This document shows positions 1 to 8,659 of a stretch of 64,000 nucleotides of DNA, piece after piece. The notes under the pieces were generated by a model, which was given only the letters and a program-made list of their open reading frames with translations, was not told the origin of the DNA and made no database searches. A program made the position numbers and the translations under genes. Within the stretch, counting starts at the first letter, position 1. Each line of letters opens with the position of its first letter. This DNA comes from Planktothricoides sp. SR001 (GTDB taxonomy: Bacteria > Cyanobacteriota > Cyanobacteriia > Cyanobacteriales > Laspinemataceae). Location of the stretch: NCBI RefSeq assembly GCF_001276715.1, contig NZ_LIUQ01000022.1, positions 1-64,000 of the forward strand, written 5' to 3'.

Positions 1-184
1 GGTAAAATCGTCAATTTTTATCCGCGAATGCTTCGCCCAAATATTTGCCGATTGATTCCGAAATTTTCTGCCCGGTTTACCCATTGTAGGGGCAAAGCAT
101 TCGCGCCCAAATTTCTCGGTAAAATCGTCAATTTTTATCCGCGAATGCTTCGCCCAAATATTTGCCGATTGATTCCGAAATTTT
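1..184. repeat. 67-bp perfect direct repeat (two copies)
   Basis: Positions 1-67 and 118-184 are identical over 67 bp. The spacer holds a related piece with 'taggggcaaagcattcgcgccc'-like text in shorter form. The repeat contains the string GAATGCTTCGCCC, which recurs in the neighbouring inverted-repeat element, so this is the edge of a cluster of dispersed cyanobacterial repeats. Small open frames here are translations of the repeat and are not genes. Confidence 0.85.
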
Positions 185-198
185 ATTTATGGGTTACA

Positions 199-265
199 GG
201 GCGAAGCATTCGGGTAGATAAATTGTCGGTTTTTCCCGGATATTTTTAGCCCGAATGCTTCGCCC
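199..265. repeat. MITE-like inverted repeat element
   Basis: GGGCGAAGCATTCGGG at 199-214 is the exact reverse complement of 250-265, giving a perfect 16-bp inverted repeat around 35 bp. It belongs to the same GAATGCTTCGCCC family as the direct repeat to its left. No coding frame is seen. Confidence 0.75.
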
Positions 266-269
266 CTAC

Positions 270-340
270 CCAAACAACAAACAACCAACAACAAACAACC
301 AACAACCAACAACAACCAACAACCAACAACCAACAACCAA
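270..340. repeat. CAACAAC/CAACCAA short tandem repeat
   Basis: About 70 bp built only of AACAAC, AACCAAC and AAACAAC units, directly downstream of the stop codon of the HlyD-family gene. Similar heptad arrays recur at 14.3 kb and 40.8-41.1 kb. Confidence 0.85.
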
Positions 341-2293
341 CTAATCAACCACATCCACTGGGGCATTATTGACCAGGAGGTTTTTGCCGTCGGTGACAAG
401 ACGATCGCCCGGTTTTATTCCCTCCAGAATTTCTTGTTGAGAAATGCCTTTAATACCAATAGTAACTGGGCGCTGTTCGACAAATTGTTTGCCGTCTTTT
501 TCTTGGACAACAAAGACGAATGGTTTTTGATCCCGGTAAACGATGACATTTGCAGGAATCACGGTGGTATTTGCCGCTTCTTTTACGGCAATCCAGGCGG
601 AAACACGGGCGCCGTTGCGGAGGCGAGATTGCATCCGCAACGCTCCGCGATCGCGTTTTTCTGGGTTAATACGGTTAATTCTGACTTTAACATTCACCGC
701 CCGACCCCCAGGAGTCACCGAAGGACTAACAGAAAACACCTCGCCTTCAGCACTGGCAACACTAATCAGAGTTTCGTTATTCAAAGAATCGCGATATGCG
801 CTATTTAAGTCCTCATCCAAGACCACAAAAGCGGTTTGACCGGGGCTGACCTGGGTGCCGTCAAAAGCGGGCAGTTCGATTTGGACTTCAAACTCGTTGG
901 GGTCAATCAAAATAATTGGCACCGTTTCCACCACATTTTGCGCCGTCTGGCTGCTTAACTGTTGCGGCGACCAATAATCCCCTTCCCGAATATTCAAAAA
1001 AGCCACCATGCCGTCAAAGGGCGCTCTAATTTCCGTATCTTCTAAGGTGACATTAGCGCGATTTGACTGCGCCCGGGCTGATTCAATTCCCGCGCTGGTG
1101 GCATCAACTTGGGCAGCAGCGGCGGCAATACTGCCCTGCACGGCTTCCACCTGGCTTTCCGCTGCCCGCACCTGGCTTTCCGCTGCCCGCACTTGGCTTT
1201 CCGCTGCGGCGATATCTTGTTCGGTGGCTTGAATGTTACTCTCCGCTGCGGTTACTTCCTCTTCAGCGGCTTGAATGCGGCTTTGGGTGGCATTGACCGC
1301 AGATTTAGCGTTGTCGAGTTTGTTTTGGTAAACGTCGCGATCGCTGGCGGAAATCACCCCTTCATCATAAAGTTCTTGTCGTCGCCGCAGTTCCACCTCT
1401 GCTAAGTCGCGATCGGCCATTCTCGCTTCCAGATTAGCTTTCGCTTCCCGAACATTGGCGATGCTGGCTTGTTTTCTGGCCTCTGCTTGAGCCAAACCCG
1501 CCCGAACTTGCCCTAATTTTGCCTTTGCTTGAGCCACATTCGCTTGTAGTTGTTCCACCGTGGCTTGGGCTTGGCCTAAATTAGCCTTCGTTTGAGCTAA
1601 ATTTGCCATCGCCACGCTTTGTTGTTCTTGGGCTTGCCAGATAGCAGCATTGGACTGAACCAAATCCGCTTGGAGTTTGCGATCGTCGATTTGGGCCAAG
1701 AGTTCGCCCTCATAAACATAATCTCCCTCCCGCAAATCCCGGCCATCGACCTTTTTAATATAAGTAATCGTTCCTGGCACTTCAAAGCGCAAATGTTTGC
1801 CCCGGACAGCAGACACAGACCCATCACTATGCACCCATTCCTGAATCGCCCCTGACTTAGCTTGCACCACCCGCACAGGTAGGGGCGATCCGTTGCCGTT
1901 GCTTGCCCCTGCGGGAATGGTGACTGGGGTGGGTTCTGGGACTGCCACTGGGTCGGAAATGCGCCGAGACGCAAACACGCCAATACCCAGGGCGATCGCT
2001 AATAATGGCAAAGCCCAGAGCATTATTTTGAATACAGAAAACTTTTTAGCCGCTGGTTTTTCTGATACTTCAAAGGGGCGATCGTCAACAGTAAAAGTCT
2101 CTTCTATATTGACTGGATCGTCGGTTAAATCTGTAGGAAATTCGCTACTTTTTGTAATCAATTCAGTGGGATAAGTCGCAATTTTACCCGAACCATTTCT
2201 CTCATGGCGGGCTTCATCCACCATCAGATAATTATGGATATTTTTGCTGGAACCATTCGATGATAATTTTGGGGGTGATTTGTGGTTGTTCAT
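341..2293 (-). CDS. RND/HlyD-type efflux periplasmic adaptor
   Basis: A 650-residue membrane fusion protein. A cytoplasmic N-terminal arm of about 85 residues is followed by one transmembrane helix (about 86-108) and a Gly/Pro-rich linker. Next comes the first half of a biotinyl-lipoyl-like domain (about 165-205, including REGDYVYEGELLAQIDD). A very long Ala/Gln-rich coiled coil runs from about 205 to 415, and the beta-barrel and membrane-proximal parts follow. Such adaptors join an inner-membrane pump to an outer-membrane channel. No pump or channel gene is in the window, and only repeats lie downstream. The gene is divergent from a tetR gene with operator-like palindromes between, so local repression is likely. 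The coil contains AAESQVR heptads encoded by a 21-bp tandem repeat near 1148-1210. The substrate is unknown. Confidence 0.88.
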   Translation of the reverse strand: MNNHKSPPKLSSNGSSKNIHNYLMVDEARHERNGSGKIATYPTELITKSSEFPTDLTDDPVNIEETFTVDDRPFEVSEKPAAKKFSVFKIMLWALPLLAIALGIGVFASRRISDPVAVPEPTPVTIPAGASNGNGSPLPVRVVQAKSGAIQEWVHSDGSVSAVRGKHLRFEVPGTITYIKKVDGRDLREGDYVYEGELLAQIDDRKLQADLVQSNAAIWQAQEQQSVAMANLAQTKANLGQAQATVEQLQANVAQAKAKLGQVRAGLAQAEARKQASIANVREAKANLEARMADRDLAEVELRRRQELYDEGVISASDRDVYQNKLDNAKSAVNATQSRIQAAEEEVTAAESNIQATEQDIAAAESQVRAAESQVRAAESQVEAVQGSIAAAAAQVDATSAGIESARAQSNRANVTLEDTEIRAPFDGMVAFLNIREGDYWSPQQLSSQTAQNVVETVPIILIDPNEFEVQIELPAFDGTQVSPGQTAFVVLDEDLNSAYRDSLNNETLISVASAEGEVFSVSPSVTPGGRAVNVKVRINRINPEKRDRGALRMQSRLRNGARVSAWIAVKEAANTTVIPANVIVYRDQKPFVFVVQEKDGKQFVEQRPVTIGIKGISQQEILEGIKPGDRLVTDGKNLLVNNAPVDVVD

Positions 2294-2321
2294 AGTTTTG
2301 ATGATTGTTCACTTTAGTCTA

Positions 2322-2366
2322 TTGATAATTGATAATTGATAATTGATAATTAATAATTAATAATTG
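2322..2366. repeat. Heptanucleotide tandem repeat (TTGATAA/TTAATAA)
   Basis: Six consecutive 7-bp units of TTGATAA, drifting to TTAATAA, form a typical cyanobacterial short tandemly repeated repetitive sequence. It lies in the 5' region of the HlyD-family gene. Confidence 0.85.
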
Positions 2367-2392
2367 TTTTGCCTGCTCGATTGGCGGCCCCT

Positions 2393-2465
2393 CCGCTCCT
2401 CTGCTCCTCTGCCGACGGCGGGTCCCTCTGCCCCCCCGCTCCTCTGCTCCTCTGCCGACGGCGGG
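2393..2465. repeat. 30-bp direct repeat, GC-rich
   Basis: Positions 2393-2422 and 2436-2465 are the same 30-bp unit, beginning CCGCTCCTCTGCTCC and ending GACGGCGGG, separated by 13 bp. It lies in the divergent hlyD/tetR intergenic region next to the heptad array. Confidence 0.8.
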
Positions 2466-2490
2466 CTCCCTGTTGCCTCGTTGCCAAAAA

Positions 2491-2509
2491 TGACCGAACC
2501 GTTCAGTCA
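2491..2509. promoter_or_regulatory. Operator-like palindrome for the TetR regulator
   Basis: TGACCGAACCGTTCAGTCA is a 19-bp palindrome. The two arms match at all positions except two (C/A at the outer variable base) and the central base. It lies about 90 bp upstream of the tetR start and about 200 bp from the divergent hlyD start. TetR-family proteins normally bind such dyads in the divergent promoter and repress both genes; the assignment here is inferred from position and symmetry. Confidence 0.6.
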
Positions 2510-2551
2510 TTTTTTTAATCATAAGCGAAAAACTGGGTACTGTCAAGATTT

Positions 2552-2566
2552 CCCGAACCGTTTAGT
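2552..2566. promoter_or_regulatory. Second, degenerate operator copy
   Basis: CCCGAACCGTTTAGT repeats the core CCGAACCGTT of the 2491-2509 palindrome, and its central AAC-C-GTT is still symmetric. Centre-to-centre spacing is 59 bp. It ends 30 bp before the tetR start, where a bound repressor would block autogenous transcription. Confidence 0.5.
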
Positions 2567-2596
2567 ATAGGAAATGACAAGAGTCAGAGAAAAAAC

Positions 2597-3214
2597 ATGG
2601 AAAGTTTACAATCACTCGATTTAACCAGCCCCAAGGCTTGTCAAATTCTGGAAGGGGCAAGAAGCGCCTTCTTGGAACTCGGCTATGAGGGCACAAGCGT
2701 CGAAGAAATTGCTCGCCGCGCCCAAGTCTCTAAAGGCACAATCTATAATTATTTCCCAGATAAGCAGACGTTGTTTATCGCCGTGGTACATGGGGAATGC
2801 CAAAAGCAAACCCAACGGATTTTTAAGGTAGATCAAGATACGGAAGACATAGAAACTTTATTGCGTGATATTGCCCTTCATTTTGTGGAATTACTCCTGT
2901 CTCCTTTTGCCCAAAATATATTTAGAATTGCGATCGCGGAAACCCCGCGATTTCCTGAACTCGGTCGGGCATTTTATAATTCTGGTTCAGAGGTGGGCAG
3001 AAAGCGTTTAATGGATGTGATGGCAGGGGCAATGGCCAAGGGAGAATTGGCGATCGCGGATTTAGAATTAGCCGCTGACCAATTTATTGAACTCTGTAAA
3101 GCCGACCTCTTTTATAAACAATTGCTGGGCATCAAAACCAATCCGACAACAGCGGAAATTCAGCGAGTTGCGGACGGGGCGGTAACAACTTTTCTTAAAG
3201 CCTTTGGCAAATAA
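2597..3214 (+). CDS. TetR/AcrR family transcriptional regulator
   Basis: A 205-residue protein with a TetR_N helix-turn-helix at about 15-65, including GTSVEEIARRAQVSKGTIYN followed by YFPDKQTLF, the signature of the family. The rest is an all-helical ligand/dimer domain of the AcrR kind. It is divergent from the HlyD-type adaptor and separated from it by 303 bp with two operator-like dyads, so it most likely represses that gene and itself. The ATG is the first in frame and follows the dyads; only a weak purine tract precedes it. The inducer cannot be read from the sequence. Confidence 0.9.
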   Translation: MESLQSLDLTSPKACQILEGARSAFLELGYEGTSVEEIARRAQVSKGTIYNYFPDKQTLFIAVVHGECQKQTQRIFKVDQDTEDIETLLRDIALHFVELLLSPFAQNIFRIAIAETPRFPELGRAFYNSGSEVGRKRLMDVMAGAMAKGELAIADLELAADQFIELCKADLFYKQLLGIKTNPTTAEIQRVADGAVTTFLKAFGK

Positions 3215-3348
3215 AAATCCATATATCACCAAGCAAGCGCTGTAATGGCGAATTTGGGTTTACACCGTTGTCAAAATTACCAAAATTACGGCTATTTTCG
3301 ATTAAATTGAATAAATTACAGATATTGGTCGTTTTTAACGCAGCAGAT

Positions 3349-3430
3349 TGTAGGGGCGATAGCCGTCTCGCTTTCAGATAATTTATGAGTTAGAAACGTA
3401 AATTTTTTACGGAAAAGCTTCGCCCCTACA
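3349..3430. repeat. Small inverted-repeat element (TGTAGGGGCGA ends)
   Basis: TGTAGGGGCGA at 3349-3359 is the exact reverse complement of 3420-3430. The element is 82 bp long, non-coding and lies between the convergent tetR and cydA genes, where cydB would be expected. Its ends match the TAGGGGCGAA palindrome family seen at 50.6, 60.4 and 61.8 kb. Confidence 0.7.
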
Positions 3431-3497
3431 AAACCCTACAAATATTTGTGGTTTTCTAATCAGAAAAAGGCTGCTAAAAACCAGTCTTTACTTTTAT

Positions 3498-4901
3498 TTA
3501 AGTGGTTTTAAGACTGGTTTCTGCTGTTTCTGCTTCTCCGGGAACTGGTAGGTCTAAATTTGGGCCTTTGCGAATAATTCGGCTACCAAAAAATAAGGCG
3601 CAAACAAACAAAATCGAATAGACCACCGCAAAGAGAGTTAAAGAGGTTAAAACATTCGTTGGGGGCAAATTGCTGGCCGCATCTACGGTGCGGATTTGCT
3701 CGTAAAGTGTCCAAGGTTGGCGTCCCACACAGCGAACAATCCAGCCAGATTCTACGGCAATATATCCTAAAGGTGCGGCAAAAATCCAGGTTGCCATTAA
3801 CCAACGTTGTTGACCAATTTTATCTTCAGCTAATTGACCGCGTATCCACTGCACTACAGTCCAAAACATTAACCCGACTAAGAAAAAACCGATCGCCACC
3901 ATAATCCGAAAAGAATAATAGATTAATCCCACCATGTGCGGGCGATCTTCCGGCGGCCATTCTTTCAAACCCCTTACAGGTTCTGAGAGGGTTGGTTTCA
4001 GTTCCAAAATATAGCCCAAAGCGTTAGGAATGGCGATTTCCCAATCATTTTTTTCAGCGGTTTCATTGGGGAGAGAAATCATACTCCAAGGGGCAGCATT
4101 GCCAGCGGGAATTGTTTCCCATTGGGCTTCCATTGCGGCGAGTTTTGCCGGTTGATGTTGATAGACTTGTTCGGCACTTAAATGGCCAATATAAATTTGC
4201 AATGGGGCAACAGCGATCGCGGCAGCTAAAACAATTTTGAAAGACTTACTGAAAAACCCTTGATGGCGACCTTTGAGAATATACCAAGCGCTAATTCCGC
4301 CAATCACAAATAACGAAGTCTCCAAGGTGGCAAAAAACATATGGAGGACGCTATTCAGCATAAAAGGATTAAAAATTGCTTGAAAATAATCGCTAACCAC
4401 AAATTTGCCATTCACCAGTTCGCCACCAGCGGGAGTTTGTAGCCAAGAATTCGCCGCAATAATCCAAAATGTTGAGAGATTAGCGCCAAAAGCTACCATA
4501 ATTGTAGCAAAATAATGAATCGCTGGATTGACTTTTTCCCAGCCAAATAGCATAATGCCTAGAAAGCCCGCTTCTAGCATAAATGCCATAGAAGCTTCAA
4601 AGCCCAAAACACTGCCAAAAAAGTCCCCAACTGCTTCAGAAAACGGCGCCCAATTCGTGCCAAATTGAAATTCCATCGGGACTCCAGAAGCTACCCCAAT
4701 GCCAAAGTTGAGCACATATAGTTTTGCCCAAAAACGGGCATGATGATAGTAGTCAGGATTCCGAGTTTTTAACCAGAGTCCTTCGACAATTACCAAATAA
4801 ATGGCCATACCTGTAGTCAATACAGGCCATAGCATATGAAAGATAGCCGTGAGTGCAAATTGCATCCGCGAAAGCACTACGGTGTCTGAGAGAAAGTCCA
4901 T
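3498..4901 (-). CDS. cydA: Cytochrome bd quinol oxidase subunit I
   Basis: A 467-residue integral membrane protein with about nine helices. The N-terminus has the heme b595 axial His in ALTAIFHMLW, the paired Glu of GFEASMAFMLEAG, and the b558 ligands His (in LNSVLHMF) and Met (in FRIMVAIGF). A short quinol-binding loop keeps the Lys and Glu of AKLAAMEAQWE. It oxidises quinol and reduces oxygen in the thylakoid or plasma membrane. In the GRQPW motif the residue matching E. coli Glu445 is Cys (GWIVRCVGRQPW); this may be a subfamily trait. The partner gene cydB is not next to it: downstream lie only 283 non-coding bases and tetR. Confidence 0.93.
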   Translation of the reverse strand: MDFLSDTVVLSRMQFALTAIFHMLWPVLTTGMAIYLVIVEGLWLKTRNPDYYHHARFWAKLYVLNFGIGVASGVPMEFQFGTNWAPFSEAVGDFFGSVLGFEASMAFMLEAGFLGIMLFGWEKVNPAIHYFATIMVAFGANLSTFWIIAANSWLQTPAGGELVNGKFVVSDYFQAIFNPFMLNSVLHMFFATLETSLFVIGGISAWYILKGRHQGFFSKSFKIVLAAAIAVAPLQIYIGHLSAEQVYQHQPAKLAAMEAQWETIPAGNAAPWSMISLPNETAEKNDWEIAIPNALGYILELKPTLSEPVRGLKEWPPEDRPHMVGLIYYSFRIMVAIGFFLVGLMFWTVVQWIRGQLAEDKIGQQRWLMATWIFAAPLGYIAVESGWIVRCVGRQPWTLYEQIRTVDAASNLPPTNVLTSLTLFAVVYSILFVCALFFGSRIIRKGPNLDLPVPGEAETAETSLKTT

Positions 4902-5254
4902 AATTGCCTTGATGATTTAGATCAACATTTATGGATTATACTACATATATAAGGAAATGGGAAATTAACAGAAAATTTGTCTGACCGAATTTGTGGGCAA
5001 TGGGGTTTAGGTTCGCCATTTTCTGCCCAAAGCTTTGGGTAAAGGGAAAGGGGACAGGCTATAAATAATAATAGATAATATATAGATATACTAGAGATAT
5101 ATTTTGTTAGCCATGTAATTTTCTGGGATATTTTTTATAGGCTTTGAATTTATTTTTTTGATTTAAATAAATTTAATATTTTTTTAATGATTTAATAAAT
5201 CGCAAATTGCTAGAATTATTATAGCATTCACGACTAAATACGCGATCGCCCACC
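4902..5254. other. AT-rich intergenic region, divergent promoters
   Basis: This 353-bp spacer lies between the divergent cydA and restriction-modification genes. It becomes very AT-rich from 5065 onward, with many ATATAGATA and TTTAATA stretches. No gene, RNA or clear promoter pair was recognised; promoters for both genes must lie here. A HIP1 octamer sits directly before the 5255 ATG. Confidence 0.5.
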
Positions 5255-8200
5255 ATGCAGACATTCACAAACTACATCAAAGCCATTGAAACTTCACTTC
5301 AGTCAGGAAACGCCACTGAACATACTTATCGCCCTGGGTTGAAAACTTTACTGGAGTCTTTTAATTCGGGGATTATAGCGGTTAATGAACCGAAGCGGAT
5401 TAAATGCGGTGCCCCGGATTTTGTCATTACCGCTGGACAAATTACCCAAGGACATATCGAAGCCAAAGATATTGGGGTGTCGTTGACTAAAGAAGCGAAA
5501 AGTCAGCAACTTAAGCGCTATTTTAACGCCTTACCTAACCTAATTTTAACCGACTATTTAGAATTTCGCTGGTATGTGAACGGAGAATTGAGGTTAACGG
5601 CAAAAATTGCTGAAGTTGGCAAAAAAAATCAACTGCAACCCAACCCAGCAGAAATCAATAAATTGGCGCAACTTTTGACCCAATTTTTGCAAATCACTAC
5701 GCCTCAAGTTAGCAGTCCCAAAGAGTTAGCCAAACGGATGGCTAGTTTAGCCCAACTAATTCGCGATGCGATTAATACCGCATTGGCAGAAACAGAGAAA
5801 GGGGGAATGTTGCGGGATCAATTAGAGTCTTTTCAGAAAGTTTTGATTAAAGATTTAACTTCGAGTCAGTTTGCGGATATGTACGCGCAGACCATTTGTT
5901 ATGGGCTATTTGCCGCACGGTGTAATATTGATAATCCGGCAACTTTTTCGCGAGAGACTGCCGCGTTTCAGCTACCGAAAACTAATCCTTTTCTGCGGAG
6001 TATTTTTGGCCAAATTGCCGGACCAGATTTAGATGACAGAATTGTTTGGGCGGTGGATGATTTGGCGACGATTTTGCGATTAACGGATATGGCGGAAATT
6101 CTGAAAAATTTTGGTCAGCGAACTCGGCAAGAAGACCCGGTGGTGCATTTTTATGAGACGTTTCTGGCAGAATACGACCCAACAATGCGGGAGTCACGCG
6201 GGGTTTATTATACTCCTGAACCTGTGGTGTCTTATATTATTCGTAGTGTTGACTATGTTCTGAAACAAAAGTTTGGCATTAGTCGGGGATTAGCAGATGC
6301 GCGGAAAATTAAAGTATCTAATGCTAATGGAGAAAATCCTACAGAAATCCATCAAGTATTAATTCTGGATCCGGCAGTGGGAACGGGGACATTTTTACAT
6401 GGGGCGATCGACCATATTTATGAGAGTTTTAAACAGCAAAAGGGGATGTGGTCGAGTTATGTGAGTCAGCATTTATTACCTCGGTTATTTGGGTTTGAGT
6501 TGTTGATGGCACCCTATACGGTTGCTCACATGAAATTGGGGTTGCAGTTGCAGGATTTGGGTTATGATTTTAGTTCTGATGAACGGTTAAGAATTTATTT
6601 GACCAATACTCTGCAAGAAGCGTTTCAATTATCAGACCAGGTAATTAATTTTGGTTCCCGCATCAAAGAGGAAGCTGAAGCGGCGAAAGAAGTTAAACAA
6701 GAGCATCCCGTGATGGTGATTATCGGTAATCCTCCTTATTCGGGACATTCGGTGAATAAGGGAGAATGGATTAAACAGCTTTTGAGAGGAAAAGATATTA
6801 CCTCTAATACACCGACCGAGAATTATTTTGAAGTTGATGGCGAACCTTTAAAAGAACACAATCCAAAATTTTTGAATGATGATTATGTGAAATTTATTCG
6901 GTTTAGTCAATGGCGGATTGAGCAAACTGGTTATGGAGTGTTAGCATTCATTACCAATCATAGTTATTTAGATAATCCTACATTTAAAGGAATGCGTCAA
7001 AGTTTGATGCAAACCTTTGATGAGATTTATCTGTTAGACCTACATGGAAATAGTAAGAAGAAAGAAGTTTGTCCCGATGGTTCCCCCGACCAGAATGTGT
7101 TTGATATTCAGCAAGGGGTGGCAATTGGTATTTTTATTAAATCTGCCAATAACCCCGAAAAACTGGCAAAGGTTTATCATGCTGATTTATGGGGAACGCG
7201 AGAAATTTATCGAGAAATAGAGGAAGGGAAAGAACCGATCGGGGGAAAATACCACTGGTTAGCGGAAAATGATATTAGTTCCACAGCATGGAAAACAATA
7301 AAACCCAAATCACCCTTTTATCTCTTTAAAGTGCAAAATGCTGAATTATTACCAGAATATGAAACCGGATGGAAAATAAATGAAGTGATGTCAATTCACT
7401 CTAATGGATTTAAAACTCATCGCGATAATTTTGCTATTGAATTTGATGCAAAAGTGATTTATCAAAGATTTCTGGAAATGCGTGATTATAATCTTAATGA
7501 TAGAGAGTATGCAGAAAAATACCAAATTAAAGATACTAATAGTTGGAAATTAAATACGGCACGCACAAGCATTCGTAATGATGAGGATTGGGACTCAAAA
7601 ATCATATCTTGTTTATATCGACCATTTGATACTCGTTATTGCTACTTTAGTACAGTAGCAATGGATAGACCTAGACGAGAGTTGCTCGATCATGTCGCAG
7701 GAAAAGACAATTTATGTTTATTACTGATTCGGCAAATGCAAGATGCTACCCCATACTCTCATGTGTTAGCTTGTACATCTCCTGCAATTGATCGGGCTTT
7801 TGCTTGTTCAAGAGGTGCATCTACTTCTTTCCCTCTCTATTTATATCCGACAAATCAAACCACCCTTTTCGACCTAGAAACCTCTAATGCACCAGGGCGA
7901 CGCTATCCTAACTTGGCAGAGAACTTTACCCAAGACTTCGCAACTCGCTTAGGATTAGCATTTATCCCTGATGGTAAAGGAGACAAGCTAAAAACTTTTG
8001 GGCCTGAAGATATTTTTCACTATATTTATGGGGTGTTTCACTCTCCAACTTACCGCGAACGTTACGCCGAATTCCTGAAAATAGACTTTCCTCGCGTTCC
8101 ATTAACTTCCCAAATTGGTCTATTTCAAGGACTATGTGAAAAAGGTGATCGCTTAGTCAATTTGCATTTAATGAAAGCAACGGGTTCTTTACGGGTGACA

Positions 8201-8506
8201 TATCCCGAACCGGGAGATAATCAAGTAGAAAAAGTCTTTTATACTGACCCGAAAAACAATCAGCCCGGACGAGTTTACCTTAACAAAACTCAATACTTTG
8301 AGGGAATACCCCCAGCAGTTTGGCATTTCTATATCGGTGGCTACCAAGTTTGTCAGAAATGGCTGAAAGACCGCCAAGGCAAAATCTTAGATTATGACGA
8401 TTTAACCCATTATCAAAATATCGTCGCGGCTTTGGCAGAAACCATAACTTTGATGCAAGAAATTGATGCGCTAATTAACGAATATGGCGGTTTTCCGATT
8501 AATTAA
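5255..8506 (+). CDS. Single-chain restriction-modification enzyme, type ISP/IIG-like
   Basis: A 1083-residue enzyme. The N-terminus looks like a Mrr/PD-(D/E)xK nuclease, with Asp55 in GAPDFVI and Glu69-x-Lys71 in HIEAKD. A central gamma-class N6-adenine methyltransferase follows, with SAM motif DPAVGTGTF near residue 370 and catalytic NPPY near residue 492. The C-terminal third should be the target-recognition domain, as in the LlaBIII family. Classical type ISP enzymes (LlaBIII, LlaGI) carry an SF2 helicase between nuclease and methylase; no helicase motifs are seen here, so cleavage should be close to the site, as in type IIG enzymes. It stands alone, with no separate specificity or regulatory gene. 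Base use is more AT-rich than in the core genes, consistent with transfer. Confidence 0.88.
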   Translation: MQTFTNYIKAIETSLQSGNATEHTYRPGLKTLLESFNSGIIAVNEPKRIKCGAPDFVITAGQITQGHIEAKDIGVSLTKEAKSQQLKRYFNALPNLILTDYLEFRWYVNGELRLTAKIAEVGKKNQLQPNPAEINKLAQLLTQFLQITTPQVSSPKELAKRMASLAQLIRDAINTALAETEKGGMLRDQLESFQKVLIKDLTSSQFADMYAQTICYGLFAARCNIDNPATFSRETAAFQLPKTNPFLRSIFGQIAGPDLDDRIVWAVDDLATILRLTDMAEILKNFGQRTRQEDPVVHFYETFLAEYDPTMRESRGVYYTPEPVVSYIIRSVDYVLKQKFGISRGLADARKIKVSNANGENPTEIHQVLILDPAVGTGTFLHGAIDHIYESFKQQKGMWSSYVSQHLLPRLFGFELLMAPYTVAHMKLGLQLQDLGYDFSSDERLRIYLTNTLQEAFQLSDQVINFGSRIKEEAEAAKEVKQEHPVMVIIGNPPYSGHSVNKGEWIKQLLRGKDITSNTPTENYFEVDGEPLKEHNPKFLNDDYVKFIRFSQWRIEQTGYGVLAFITNHSYLDNPTFKGMRQSLMQTFDEIYLLDLHGNSKKKEVCPDGSPDQNVFDIQQGVAIGIFIKSANNPEKLAKVYHADLWGTREIYREIEEGKEPIGGKYHWLAENDISSTAWKTIKPKSPFYLFKVQNAELLPEYETGWKINEVMSIHSNGFKTHRDNFAIEFDAKVIYQRFLEMRDYNLNDREYAEKYQIKDTNSWKLNTARTSIRNDEDWDSKIISCLYRPFDTRYCYFSTVAMDRPRRELLDHVAGKDNLCLLLIRQMQDATPYSHVLACTSPAIDRAFACSRGASTSFPLYLYPTNQTTLFDLETSNAPGRRYPNLAENFTQDFATRLGLAFIPDGKGDKLKTFGPEDIFHYIYGVFHSPTYRERYAEFLKIDFPRVPLTSQIGLFQGLCEKGDRLVNLHLMKATGSLRVTYPEPGDNQVEKVFYTDPKNNQPGRVYLNKTQYFEGIPPAVWHFYIGGYQVCQKWLKDRQGKILDYDDLTHYQNIVAALAETITLMQEIDALINEYGGFPIN

Positions 8507-8659
8507 TAATATAGTCATTTCAATTTAACGTGCTTGATACAAAACATTAGGGGCGCTTGGACGTAGCCAGGGGCGCAAGCATTGCCACGAAAAAGCCCCT
8601 AAGATCGCCCCTGATGCTTTCTCTCAAGTATTATTGAAATAGCTATATCAGGGGAAAAA

